A DNA stretch of 64,000 nucleotides from Helianthus annuus (taxonomy: Eukaryota > Streptophyta > Magnoliopsida > Asterales > Asteraceae). Every line of letters begins with the position of its first letter. Position 1 is the first letter of the stretch. The stretch spans positions 77,724,693-77,788,692 of the forward strand of contig NC_035449.2 in assembly GCF_002127325.2 (NCBI RefSeq). The letters run 5' to 3'. The translations under genes were made by a program, and so were the position numbers. Shown here piece by piece: positions 46,928-58,347 of the stretch. The notes under the pieces were generated by a model, which had not been told where the DNA came from, searched no databases, and worked only from the letters and a program-made list of their open reading frames with translations.

Positions 46928-48069
46928 ATGTCGAAGTTCACAAGGTTTAATGCGAATGAGCTCGACGCTAGGGCAAGATACGAGTTACTTCAAACAAGGC
47001 CCGAGGAATACCCAGACAAGCGTGCACGGACTTTTTAACCTTGGTAAACCAGCTTGACCGATTCAACAACATCGTTACGGGACCACTAAGAGTTGCATTA
47101 ACCACTCGGCTTCGGTCGGTGCATCAATGCACCATGGAGTTCTATAGTACTTTTACCTTCACTTCAAGGTGTGACCCGTTCGACAATGAAGGGGTTGCAT
47201 TTCGATGTGGTGGGACGAATTACTCGATCTCTATGGCACAATTCGGGGCGATAGTGGGACTGTACGCGGAAGAAGAATCAGGGAATGAGGAAAACACCAG
47301 GGGGTTACGAGATTTGGATGAAAATGAACGTCAAGCCGCATGGGCCCAAATCGGTGAAGGAATCTACAACCCCAGCAGCACCAAGAGTACTAAGCTGAGG
47401 GATCCGCTTTATCGCTACATTCATAGGCTCCTCACTTACTGTCTTAGCCAACGACACGACAGTAGTGGCGTTGTGGGGTTGAAAGATTTGGTAGTCCTTC
47501 ACTGCATCCACAACCGAAGGGCCCTCGATGTTCCATATCTCTTGCTACGAAACATGCATCTGAACCATCTTGCTCGTGCACCAACACCTATCTTCTTTGG
47601 AGGATGGGTGTACCGCCTCTTCAAGCACTTCACGCGCATCCCTAGGTCCTTTGAAAGAAGCCCATGGTCGGGACGAGTTGATTATCACATTTGTCGCGCC
47701 ATGAACCTACTTTACGAGGCGGAAGACGGATCAGTAAGCTTTCAGAGGATGCAAGGCCATGCATGGAACCCACAGGAGGCCCTAGTTCTTCACGCTCCAC
47801 CTCCTCATTACCAGTATCAACCCCATGGTGATCCGGGTCAATCCTCCTCACAAGGAGGCGGTTTTCCTAACCTTCAAAGTTTACATGATCTTTTGCAGGA
47901 AAACCTCATGTGCACCAGGAACACCTACAACCTTGCCAACAATACATACCACCAGGTCGGAGCTATCGAACGAAACATCAACGATATACAAGACGACATC
48001 GGCAGCATCCGGGAGTATATGGCGGGTCATGGGGATGGAGGTGATGACAGCGATGAGGACATGGACTAG
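46928..48069 (+). pseudogene. Post-pol ORF resembling the ATHILA ORF-1 family
   Basis: Starts MSKFTRFNANELDARARY at 46928 and meets TAA at 47036-47038, because one base is missing from a T-run (47032-47036). The rest is open from 47041 for 342 codons: QFGAIVGLYAEEESG, HRLLTYCLSQRHDSSG, LVVLHCIHNRRALDVPYLL, VDYHICRAMNLLYEAEDG, then a Gln/His/Pro-rich region and an acidic end (GDGGDDSDEDMD). The central part resembles proteins annotated as Arabidopsis ATHILA ORF-1; function unknown. Position after pol matches the env-like slot, but I see no signal peptide or membrane segment. Confidence 0.65.
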
Positions 48070-49949
48070 GGGGTTGAAGGAGCAGGAGCGGGTTGATGGC
48101 GAGCCCACAGGTTAAGGTCCCTTTATCTATCGAAACAATTTGTGGCCTGCGTGCCAAGTGTTGAACAATTTACTTTCCTTAACCTCTTTTATTTTCTGCT
48201 TTATTTTTTTTTCTTTTACTCTATGGTTTGAACAATTAACTATGGTAATTTAGGATGATGTTATTGCTTGGTGTGGTATTTAGTGATGAAACAGGTACAA
48301 ACCAAGGCTTAGAGTGCTAAGCCTTAGCACTCACAAAGCCAGGATGGGAAACCGGAGGAAGAAACCTATTTTTCAGGCTTACAGACAGTCCACACGGGGA
48401 CGTGTCCAGCCGAAACGCCCCCGTGCCCACCTCCCAGACCTGCTGTTTGTTTACTTTTCTGCAGATTTTTGCCAGACACGGGGCCGTGCCTAGCCAACAC
48501 GCCCCCATGTCCACCTTCTGTAAGTTTTCATTACTGGCAGTTGACCACGGGGTCGTGTCCAATGGAGACGGGGCCGTGTCCAGACTGCCAGTAACATAAA
48601 TTTTTGCTTTTAACACCATGTTACACATTCAGTCAACCTAAAAATTTATTTTTGGGACACATTGAGGACAATGTGTAATTTAAGTGTGGGGGGGGGATGC
48701 TAAATCCTTGAATTTTGCAAGTCCTAATAACAAGCCTTACACAAAACTCTATTGGAACCACTAATCACCCCAAATTTTTTTCAAAAAAAAAAATTATTAT
48801 TTTTTACTTGTCTAAAGATTAAGTTGGGAATTCTAAGACTAATAAGGTTATATTTTTACAAATTTACAACCAATAGCGTCGTGATAAAAAGAACCAACAT
48901 AAGAAAATTATGAAACGGCATGACAAGCTTAGTTAAAATTCGATTATATATACTTGATCACATAAAAAAACCCATTCCCACTAAAGTGAGGTTTGAGCCT
49001 TTATTGAGCATATAAATATACATCTTTACGCTAAATGCTCATTTTTCGTTTCTTGTGTGAATAGCCGCTTGGTTCTTACGACTCTAGAACTTGGCACGAC
49101 AATTCATTCCCGGTCCTTACCAACTTAAACCCAAGTAAGTAAATGATGGAGGCATTAGGACTAACCATGTTTCTTTCAAAACCATTATTTTTATTTTTCT
49201 TTTCACCTACCCAAAAAAACTCCCCCTAGTTAACCCCTTTGAGCCTAAACCTTTTCATTTCTTAACCCAAAACCCTTTTTACCCACCAAAAACCCTTTTT
49301 ATTTTTACCCTTTATTTTAGTAACAAGCTCGGTTTTCGTGTGACTAAAAAAAATTTACAATGAAGTTAGAAATAAACAAACAAAGCTCCTAAAAAGCTTG
49401 TTTGAAGAAATACTTCATTGAGAATAAAAAGTCACTAAAACAAAATGTTTTACGAAAACCGACACTTTTTACGATTTTCGCCCTTTTCTACTAACCACTA
49501 ACCCAACTACCCACCTTTAGCCCAAGCCTTTACCCAAAAAAGTCCTCTTGATATTTACAAAGGTAAAAAGTTAAAAAGGAGGAGGATTGATTGCTTGGCA
49601 AGCCTATGGTAGGAATAAGTTCCACGCCGCTCTCGAGTGATTCACTAAAAAAGACACCTTCGGCCGAGTGTGAGTGATTTCTCCCGTGAGGTATGTGAAC
49701 TTGTATATAAATGGAATTTTAAAAAGGCATGTTATGACCAAATAAATAATTTCTCTTATGAAACGTTCTAAATAAATCATAACGAATAGGATTGTAAATA
49801 AATAAAAATAAAACCCAATAAAGATCTTGGATTCCCGACACTCTATGAAGGGCCAAAACCTTCTCTTCTACCCGTTCCATTTGGGAGTGTAAGCCACATA
49901 TTAAAGAGTTTTGCTTGAGGACAAGCAAAAATTCAAGTGTGGGGATATT
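48070..49949 (+). other. 3' untranslated region and polypurine tract of the Athila/Tat-like element
   Basis: No gene. It holds more CACGGGGCCGTG words (48393-48580), a G-run (GTGTGGGGGGGGATG near 48684), AT-rich DNA with several ACAAGCTC/ACCCTTTTT-like low-complexity stretches, and ends AATTCAAGTGTGGGGATATT before the LTR at 49950. AAGTGTGGGG occurs twice, near 48684 and at 49935, so the polypurine motif is present in a second, distant copy. Confidence 0.7.
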
Positions 49950-51602
49950 TGATGTGTGTAAAATGCAACATATAAATTACATCAAATGAGGCATAAAACT
50001 AACCCTTTTTAAGTACTAATGTTGGAAAAAGAGTGCTTTTGTCTTCCTTTTGTATTTTCAGGACTAAATGAGCTCAAATTAACAAAAGAAGCAAAAAGGC
50101 AGCTAAATCTAACATAAATACAAGAAAAGGAACATAAGTGGATTGCCCGACCCCTCGACAGCATCCTCCCAAGCAAAACAGAGAAGGCAGAAGACTGAAC
50201 ACGCCCAGTGCTCAGCCAGCACGGGGTCGTGCCCAAGAAGCAGCGGATAAGACAAACCTATAGAAGCTTCTATTACCCACCACGGGGCCGTGCCCAGTGA
50301 ACACGGGGGCGTGGCGAAAGTACTGCAGGCGCATTAATTGTAATTGCGAATTACAATTAATGAGGAGAGAGATTGTCAGACAGGCACGGGGCCGTGTCCA
50401 GCGGACACGGGGCCGTGCCCAGGCTTCTGTTCAGCCTATAAGTAGGAGTGCTTGGTTTCATTGCAACTCATCCCTTGGCACACCACCTCTCTCACACTTC
50501 ATCCACCACCCACCACCATCACAACACCATCATCCACCACCATCATCTATTGTCCATCATAGAGTGCGTGAGTCGTCTCGGGATCCAAGATTGATCGTAA
50601 GAATTCTTGACAATCAAGGCCATGTTTGCCTAAGTCTCTTACATCACTTGGTGATGACAAGTGTTTAGTATAATACTTTTTTTTTAATCTTTTGCACTTT
50701 TTATTTGGTTTTGTATTAATGACTTTAATAACTAGTTGGTTATGTTGAAGGTGACTTTTCCTTATCGTTTGTCCATGGTGTCTTGGCATTATTTTACTGT
50801 CTATATAAAATAAAAGATTTTCACCATTCATATCTCCACGGTCTATATGGAGGTATGTTGGCTACCTGGTTGGGGGTTAAGGGAATGGTTTGGTAAGGGT
50901 CTTGCCCTTGTTCAGCGTTTAGAGGTCCTGCAAGGGACCTGGGTCAAATTTAGTAGGGTCTCCTTCAATACCCAAAGGTATTGGATGGCGGGGATCCAAA
51001 CTCTTTGACCCCCTCATAAGTTAACTACTATTAATACTATAACCCGGCTATTTAGGACTGTATCCCTGCTGACTCAGACTACTTAGTCGAGGGTAATGTC
51101 ACCTCCAAAAAAGGGGCCTACCATAATTTGCATTAATAACTTAATTCATTATCTTTCAATAATCCGACCCTTTAGGATTGTATCCTTGCTGACTCAAACT
51201 ACTGGGTTGAGGGTAACGTCGCCTTCAAAAGAGGGGCCTACTACAATAACTAAGATAATCTCTTAAACAAGTGCAAAAGTGCGAAAATAATCAAAGGTTA
51301 TACTAATACACGAGTCGGATCCAAGTGATTCATCTTGTCTATCTGTTTTTTATTGTTATTTTATTTTTCAGCATTTAGTTAGTTTTATTTTCTTAGTTTA
51401 AAAATCTTTTCTAACATTTTGATTTGGTTAGATGTTGAGGATAAACCGGTACTAAAAGCTCTTGTGTCCTTGGACGACCTCGGTATCTTACCAACACTAT
51501 ACTACGTCCACGATGGGTGCACTTGCCCATATGTGTGTTGGCTAAAAGTGTAAAAAGAGCTTAAAATATACATCTAAAACATATACACACTAGCACGCAT
51601 CA
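49950..51602 (+). repeat. 3' LTR of the Athila/Tat-like element
   Basis: Matches 39767-41460 apart from scattered changes and a ~42-base deletion after CATATGTGTGTT near 51540. Confidence 0.92.
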
Positions 51603-51607
51603 GTATG

Positions 51608-52211
51608 TATCATTTTTAATGAAATGACTTGAGACCAACATCAACAATGTTTGGTCTAATATCCAAACCGAGCTCATTTAAGTAAGTAGAATTGAAAGCC
51701 AATATCAATAGTCCATTGTCCGATACTTAAATGTTCATTTGAGTAATTAAGTCAAAATTTCAAATACGAAAAAATGTGAAGCGTCGATCAATACTCAAGT
51801 CTCAACCTGCCATTCGATTTAGAATTTCAAGACCCTAATCAAAACCCCCCATTGGCCATCGTTATTTGATTTCTCCATCGCCACTCGCCAAGACGGCAAC
51901 TCGCTAGGGTTTTGCTTCAATTGGTTCATTCAATTTCAAAGTTTCGATAAAACAAGGGTATGTTTCAATCGGTCGACAATTTATCTTCCCGCTTAGCTAA
52001 TCTTGATAGAACTAGTTGAGTGTTTTTATATTCCTTGTGGTCGACAATTTATCTTACCGCTTAGCTAATCTCGATAGAACTAGTAGAGTGTTTTTGTATT
52101 CCTTGTTATTTGTTAAATTTTTACTTGTGTTCTATTGGACGAAACATCAAGGACGGAAACTGCACTTTATTCTAATAACTAGCACTCCCATTGTCACTTT
52201 CATTGTTTGTT
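51608..52211. other. DNA between the Athila/Tat-like element and the right hAT end, with a 68-bp tandem duplication
   Basis: No gene. Bases 51971-52038 and 52039-52106 are adjacent copies of a 68-base unit starting GGTCGACAATTTATCTT, with a few differences. A leader-like stretch precedes it (GCTAGGGTTTTGCTTCAATT at about 51912). This DNA is what lay to the right of the TA tract before the 11.8 kb insertion. Confidence 0.7.
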
Positions 52212-52383
52212 CTGCGACGCTCGATACTCGCTCGACGTTCGTTCGAAAAATGCTCGGATCGAAAGACACTCGCTCGAATTTGGCTCGGTTGAAAAAACGC
52301 TCGGTTCGGTTCGGATCGGTTTGTAAACGAACCGAGCACGAGCAAAGGTCAGATCGGTTCGGTTCAGCTCGTGAACAACCCTA
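52212..52383. mobile_element. Right end of the split hAT-like element
   Basis: GCTCG-rich sequence with GTAAACGAACCGAGCACGAG, ending GTGAACAACCCTA, which reversed (TAGGGTTGTTCAC) pairs with the left end TAGGACTGTTCAA. GCAACGTT follows at 52384-52391, identical to the eight bases before the left end at 31502-31509. Confidence 0.65.
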
Positions 52384-52768
52384 GCAACGTTGAAGTCACC
52401 ACCAATAGAGTATAACGTTCCGGGTGTTTAGATTGATAATTTTAATAAAAATTTTAAAGTAATTATTATTATATGAATAAAATATGCACATCAATTCATA
52501 GTGACATGACAATTCCTTTTCGTGGTTAATTTTCAAAAGGTGCGTTGGTTAATGTATTGTATACATAATAATTAAGCAAAGGGGTATGTATGTGTGGATT
52601 TTTAAAAGTTGCAACTTTTCATTTTAGAGAGCCAACCCAAGTTGCTTTTTGTAAGGTTATATAATATGTTGTTGGTACTATATAATTATGTCATCTTTAT
52701 AAATAACCATTTGATTGTGTTATAGATCAAATTAAGGGTAAATTACACTTTCCGTTTATGTTTGTATC

Positions 52769-54139
52769 GGATTGCAATGGATAGCCTTTAACTTTAATCA
52801 TGATAGTCACAATCCTTTATTTGAAAAACTCATTACACGTTAGATCCTTTAGCACTAACCACGTTAAAATTTTCAGATAGGTATGGTCCATTAAGGGTAA
52901 TTTAGTCATTTTACTAACTTAATTAGTATTTAATATAGTTTTATTAAAAAAACAAGTCAATAAACAATATTGTTTCTCTAAAGTCAACACCCTCTTTTTC
53001 CCTGAACTAACCTAATCACTCCAGTCACCATTCGGCCACCACTGCCACCACCACTCCGGCCACCACCTAACACCCTCACCTTCTTCTGTCCTTCGTTGGA
53101 GATTTGGAATGAAAGAAAATCCTTCTCCACTTACACACCACCACCAACACACCATCACCACCTGCCACCACACCACTACCCACCCTCACGCCACCCCGTT
53201 CCAACCACTACACACCGCCATCAAAACAAAGAAAAGCGACAGGGTCTCCAGTGAATTCTGATGCCCTCTGTGCACATCTACAAAACCTTATTATTACTCA
53301 AAGCCTAAACAAGTAAATTCAACCGGTAGTGAACCCATTTGATCACACAATTCAACAGATCTGTACAAACCTGAATACAGTTGAAGAGTTTGTAATCCTT
53401 GGTATCAGCTTTGGTAGCGTATAGTTCAGATCTGTACGAACCTGGATATATCCTCCAGGGTAATTAAGCCTTTTGGCACGAGCAAGACGCTTTTGAGCCA
53501 AGAATCCAGCATTGTGTAACATCAATATCTCCACCTCCCTCGGTGACAACTTCATCTATACACAAACATCACCGTGACTGGTTTAAAATGATGATAGAAT
53601 ATATATATATATATATATTATACGTATAGTAATACAAATTTGAAAGATAAACTAAATAAAAAGAGATTTGAAAACTGGAATGGAATTCTGACCGGCAATT
53701 GGAAGTAGACGCTGTGATAGTGAGCTTCAGAGTGAAGGATGCGTTGACCTCGTGATATGAATCGAAATTGTTATGATTGGGGTGGGGGCGGTAATGGAGG
53801 TGGTTGCGATGGGGTGGTGTCAGGGTGGGTAGTGGTGTGGTGGCAGGTTAGGGAAGAAGCACTCAAACAAAGTTAGGGTTTTTGGTTGGGTGCTGGTTGG
53901 GGAAGAAGCATTCAAATAGAGTTAGAGAATTTTTTTTTAACTTTTTGTTTTTATATATAGATATATATTTTAAATAAATAGGTAAAAGACAAATTTGCCC
54001 TCATGTGACGTTCACATGACTAGATTTAACTATGAAAATTAACTAGGTTAGGGCCAAAGGATGTAGGGTGTAATGAGTTTTACAAATAAAGGATTGTGAC
54101 TGTAATTATTAAAGTTAAAGGCTATCCATAGCAATCCAT
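52769..54139. mobile_element. Long-TIR, Mutator-like element carrying the start of a urease gene
   Basis: TIRs of about 105 bases share GGATAGCCTTTAACTTTAAT and CACAATCCTTTATTTG. The left copy starts near 52769 and the right near 54139. Long TIRs around a gene fragment fit a Pack-MULE. I could not find a clear 9-base target duplication. The left side continues outward with GGGTAAATTACACTTTCC (about 52736), which has no match on the right, so the right end may be shortened. Inside are CCACCA-rich leader-like DNA, the urease fragment and, near 53770-53910, a direct repeat containing GGGGAAGAAGCA. Confidence 0.65.
53460..53555 (-). pseudogene. URE: Urease N-terminal fragment (captured)
   Basis: On the minus strand the first 32 codons, [20 protein letters not shown] and then [12 protein letters not shown], match the very start of plant urease (gamma-like domain), the nickel enzyme that splits urea into ammonia and CO2. 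After RLNY the similarity stops, with no good donor exactly there, and two copies of a GTTCGTACAGATCTG-like word follow (53352-53440). The start codon and a short leader (TTTGTGTATAG) are retained. Only ~4% of the ~840-residue protein is present. Cargo of the Mutator-like element. Confidence 0.82.
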
Positions 54140-55947
54140 TACTTGATGGTTTTGGTAACGCGTTTTATATATTTGTTAGATATGTGGGCATATATGCTTA
54201 CATATAGGGTTGATTCAATTTAAAAAAATTGAACTGGTTCATAACAAGAATGACTTTTTTTAAACTTCACCCATCAACAACTAGTGTCAGCCATCCTGTA
54301 CTGTTCTTGAGATATGAGATTGTCCTAATCACATGTCGAGTTATGACATACAAATACAAATGATTCCTAAGCTACATCATAACCAATAAAGGCAATTTAG
54401 TAGTCAAATAAATAAACATATATATATATTTAAACATTGTAACTAAATAAATAAATAAAATTTGATTCGAAAATTGGGGTTATTACATTGTGGACGTTTA
54501 AAATAAATATAAATAATAATTATATTTATTTTATATAATTGTCGATTACTATACGTTTGAAATAAATATAAATAATTATATTTATTTTATAAGAGATTTC
54601 CGAGTTTTTGACGTTTGAAATAATTATAAGTAATTATATTTATTTTATAAAAGATTTCCGAGTTTTAGATGTTTGAGATAAATATATATATATAATTGTA
54701 TTTTTTTATAAAAGGATTCGCGTTATCGACGTTTTTGTGAGTTATAATGTGTTGTCGAAATAAATATACACTTGTATTTATTTTTATAAAAAAATTACTT
54801 GAATTTGACAGGTTTCGTTTTTATAATAAAACACATTTCGAATTACGGATTTTTACAAAAAACGGGCAGAGTTTCCTCTGTTTTTAGACGATCCCGACAA
54901 TGCAAGTTGTCGATACATATTTTCAAAACGCAACATTTAAAACAACATCATATACAATTGACACTTTATGTACAAAACTTAGATAGCGATGTGTAAGATC
55001 CTTAGTTGATTTATATGATTTACATATAAACATCGACTTTGACTGCGTATTATCGCTTACAATTACAATTGCAAATTTGAATTTGTTAAAACATTTTATG
55101 AATTAAAACATTTCGACATCATACATTTATATCGTCGTTTAAAACGTGACGACGAAACATAACGCGGAAGCTTGAATATTGATCGTGTTCGGTTCCTCGT
55201 TGAGCTTGATTGTCCTCCGATACATCACATAATACTTAGATTTCATTAAAATATGAAATAAGTTAGTTATACTAGTTTAAAACATGTTTAAACTAGTTCA
55301 CAAGTCAAAAAAATTGAATAAGAGCACTTTGGCCAGATACAACGGTCCTCGCGGGCCGCGACTCATTTAAGTATCCCCTTCGCGGGGCGCGACAACAGTC
55401 GCGCTGCGCGACACCATTTCCACTTCACTGTCGCGTGCGCGAGGACGTGGTTTCGACAGAATGTTTGTTATCAGCTGCTGCATATTTCCAGCCAAACCAA
55501 GTTTTTGTCGAAACGAGCATAACTTTCTGTATTTTTATCCGTTTTACGATCCGCGTCTTCCTACGAGATCTTAATTCGATTCTCCATCACATGGTGTTAA
55601 AATCCGACATCCGGATTAACAAAATTTGAGACTTTTAAGCCTTCGGCTTGATATATATTTACTAAGTTTTGACCCATTCATGTATTTATCAAACAAACAT
55701 GTTTGTTTGATCCCAATTTCTCATGAACTTCATAATTTCAGTGTTGTCTATCATACTAGGTTCAAATCACGGGTTTATATACATTCTTAAACTCGTTTTT
55801 ATTTATATGTTTATTTTAACCCGTTAAGGGTATTTAAGCACTTTTCCGCATAATTCACTTTCATTTGTTTCTTGCTTCATATTTCCACATTTTTATCAAA
55901 TGATCTTCCACCACAACTATATTTGTGGTGGATTTAATGTGGTAATC
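54140..55947. other. AT-rich repeats and GC-rich dyads; possible unidentified LTR
   Basis: No gene. From 54489 to 54720 a ~75-base unit containing ATATTTATTTTATAA and GATTTCCGAGTTTT repeats about four times, degenerating. At 55345-55440 a GC-rich cluster contains CGCGGGCCGCG, TTCGCGGGGCGCG and GTCGCGCTGCGCGAC, all self-complementary or nearly so, unlike their AT-rich surroundings. A perfect hairpin CCACCACAA / TTGTGGTGG sits at about 55909-55932. The region looks like an old LTR or solo LTR, but I could not find its ends. Confidence 0.5.
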
Positions 55948-56452
55948 TGTTGGTCCCTCGGATGAGATCTTCTTGTTCGTAAACGTAGTTGAATCGTAAA
56001 GTGATCAATGCGCGGAATTCATGTAATCACATAGCAGATATACAAAGACAACATTCTACTTTGAATCACCGTCTGATATTCTATTCAATGATGTGAAAAT
56101 GTACAGGAGCCAGAAAGAACTCAGACATACAAAAGGTAGGTAGCAAGTGAAAGTGTCAAAAGGTTCTAAATAAACTGACCTACCAGCTATTTATAGGCAA
56201 GGACAGAATAAGATAGTGCTGGCCGATCGGCTGGACTAGCCGATCGGCTGACAATGCTAACCGATCGAGTAGCCTGCTCGATCGGCCGGGCTGTCCGATC
56301 GGCTGGGCTAGCCGATCGGCTGGCAGCAACAGCACTTAACAAAAACTTCACCGATTCTGTCCTGCTTTACATACACACATACAAAATATATACACAACTA
56401 TACAAAATATGACTACATGTTGACGGAAGCTACAGACGTTATTGCACTAACA
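55948..56452 (-). repeat. 3' LTR of the older Sirevirus-like copia element
   Basis: On the minus strand it starts TGTTAGTGCAATAACG after a GAGGGGGAGTC polypurine tract and ends GGGACCAACA, 505 bases. It follows the env-like ORF ending at 56496. Confidence 0.75.
56187..56321 (-). promoter_or_regulatory. GCCGATCGGC palindrome array upstream of the LTR TATA box
   Basis: GCCGATCGGC or near variants occur six times: 56222, 56239, 56259 (ACCGATCGAG), 56277, 56295 and 56311. On the minus strand they precede CTATAAATAG (56196-56187) by 25 bases or more. Confidence 0.62.
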
Positions 56453-56495
56453 GACTCCCCCTCGGATGTAGCTGTAGTTCCTTCCAACATAGTCT

Positions 56496-57856
56496 TTATT
56501 TCCTCCTGTTGCGTCTCCTCTCTTTAGCCTTTTGTCTTCTCTGTTCAGCTCGTTCCTCTAACATTCTCCTTCTTTTATGCCTGCCCTCATTTATGCACCA
56601 TTTTCGGTATTCTGGGTCGCCATCACGCTTTCGATCCCACTTTGGAATTTTGTTCTCTTTAGATTCGATAGGCGTTTGATCTGTAGGCGGCACAAACCCA
56701 AGATTTCTTCTTCCCCTCTCTGCAGCCTTTTTAGCTATCTCTTTCTGTCTTTGACTTCGCTTGTACGCCTTTAGAAATTCATCAACTTCAAGATCTCTCC
56801 ATTTTGTCTTCCAATTTTTCCCTGAATTGATTTCTTTTGCGAAGCAAACATCTATCACTCCTTGATACTGCATAACTATCTCTTTGTCTTTCTTATCATA
56901 GATTATCTTGTTGACAAACAGACAATCTATATCTTTCTTCGAACAGTTGACCAGCCACATAGGATCCAAGATACTTATTCTTCGTCCTTCTCCAGTGGTC
57001 TTGTCATACAAAGAAATAACTGCTTCAGCTGTAGAGGGATTGTATAGCCAAGCTTGAAATAGATCGTAGAAATCTTGTTCAATGGCTCTGAGTGGCATAT
57101 TTTTCAAACACCTTGGAGGTTTTACATCCAACGTAATGTCTTTCTCTCCGCTCTCCAAGTAAGTAACAATCTGCTTCGGATATTGTGGTTTCCAATCTGG
57201 ATAATTGTTCTTTGCTTGCCATTTGATGTAATTCCACAAATCCTGATCACGTTCTCGAACTTCTGGACCGTAGTAGTATTGCTTGATATTCTTTGTAACC
57301 ACCAACTCATCTACGTCCCACCAGGGTAAAGTAGCTATATCAGCTAAGAATTCAAAGTACTGTACACCCTGCTCCCTTCTGATTGCATAAACTTTCAAGT
57401 CTTCCAGATATCCGATAGAATATCTCCCCAAGAAAGATCTTTGTTATGAGTGAAATATTGAAGAGCCCTGAGAGTCTTTCTTTCTTTTGGCATATTCTTG
57501 AACCATCTTTTTCTTTCTTCTGCTGTTATCTCTCTAGGAACTGGTTCAGGAATATCTGCTGTAGCAACCCTTTCTTCAATCTTTCTTCTCAACTCATCTT
57601 CATTCTTTTCTTGAAACAACTCTGTGAAAGTAGGGAATGCAACATCTTCCCCTTCATAATGAAAATTAACTCTATCTTCATCTGAATCCGACGCACTTTC
57701 AACAATCACGTCATCATAATGACCAGCTTCATGAGGATATCTAGGCTCGAAATCTTTTGCAGGTGAGTGAGGAATTTCATCTTCAATATCGAATTTAAAT
57801 TTTCCATCTTCCAAACCCAATTCCTCTAACATTTCAGCCCGAGTTCTTTTAACCTC
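56496..57856 (-). pseudogene. Env-like ORF of the older Sirevirus, 3' part, interrupted
   Basis: Two overlapping frames (57832-57395 and 57431-56496) read as one protein broken by a shift near 57410. It corresponds to the C-terminal part of the 920-aa ORF of the younger element: QYFEFLADIATLPWWDVDEL here against QYFATGFDLFSLPRWDLREL there, and AEAVISLYDKTTGEGRRISI before ILDPMW against ILDPMD. The C-terminus is highly basic (RHKRRRMLEERAEQRRQKA). The younger element's LTR begins at 57857, inside this frame. Function unknown; sequences in this position in Sireviruses are called env-like. Confidence 0.75.
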
Positions 57857-58314
57857 TGTAGATCCCTAAACGTATCCGGATCACAGTGGTTGGTTGTTTT
57901 AGTCCAAAACACCTATTGATTAAGTGTTTGAACTATATAAGGTCAAGAAATATCAAGAATGATGATGAAGGTGAAGCTAATGGATTGATGAATACAACTA
58001 GTGTTGTATTGAATCCAAACAGAAAGATATAATCAATAAACAACCTTGGAAATCAGATCAAAGCTCAATAAGAATGTAAACAACACTTCTATTGCACCAA
58101 GAGCCAAAAGCTTGAATGTGTTACAATGCTTGGGGTATTTATACTAGCATCCTGACTAACCAGCAAATTTATAAATTTGCTGGAATCTTAACTACACTAG
58201 GTCAGGAATATTACTTCTAGATAATTACAAAACAACCCCTAAACATTCAAAAGACATACAAACTACAACTAAACTAATCCAGTACAAGTACCAACGATCT
58301 CATATGCTCTAACA
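57857..58314 (-). repeat. 3' LTR of the younger Sirevirus
   Basis: On the minus strand it begins TGTTAGAGCATATGAG after CTAGGGGGGATAT and ends GGGATCTACA, 458 bases. Confidence 0.8.
58135..58183 (-). promoter_or_regulatory. 24-bp perfect palindrome upstream of the LTR TATA box
   Basis: Bases 58160-58183 are CCAGCAAATTTA followed by its exact reverse complement. On the minus strand GTATAAATAC (58144-58135) follows 15 bases later. One copy only. Confidence 0.6.
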
Positions 58315-58347
58315 ATATCCCCCCTAGATCGTTGCGTGCTTGTCTTC

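Larger units (their letters stand above)
39767..51602 (+). mobile_element. Athila/Tat-like Ty3/gypsy element, 11.8 kb, GTATG duplication
   Basis: LTRs 39767-41460 (1694 bases) and 49950-51602 (1653 bases) begin TGATGTGTGT and end GCACGCATCA; the second lacks ~42 bases near its end. GTATG flanks it at 39762-39766 and 51603-51607. The primer site matches tRNA-Asp. The pol order is protease, RT, RNase H, integrase, and an extra ORF follows pol within a 3.8 kb 3' region, typical of the Athila/Tat lineage. The coding region has at least five lesions. A CACGGGGCCGTG word is scattered through LTRs and non-coding parts. Confidence 0.92.

Noticed and set aside
54489..54720. Centromeric satellite
   Set aside because: Only about four degenerate AT-rich units; no long homogeneous array.
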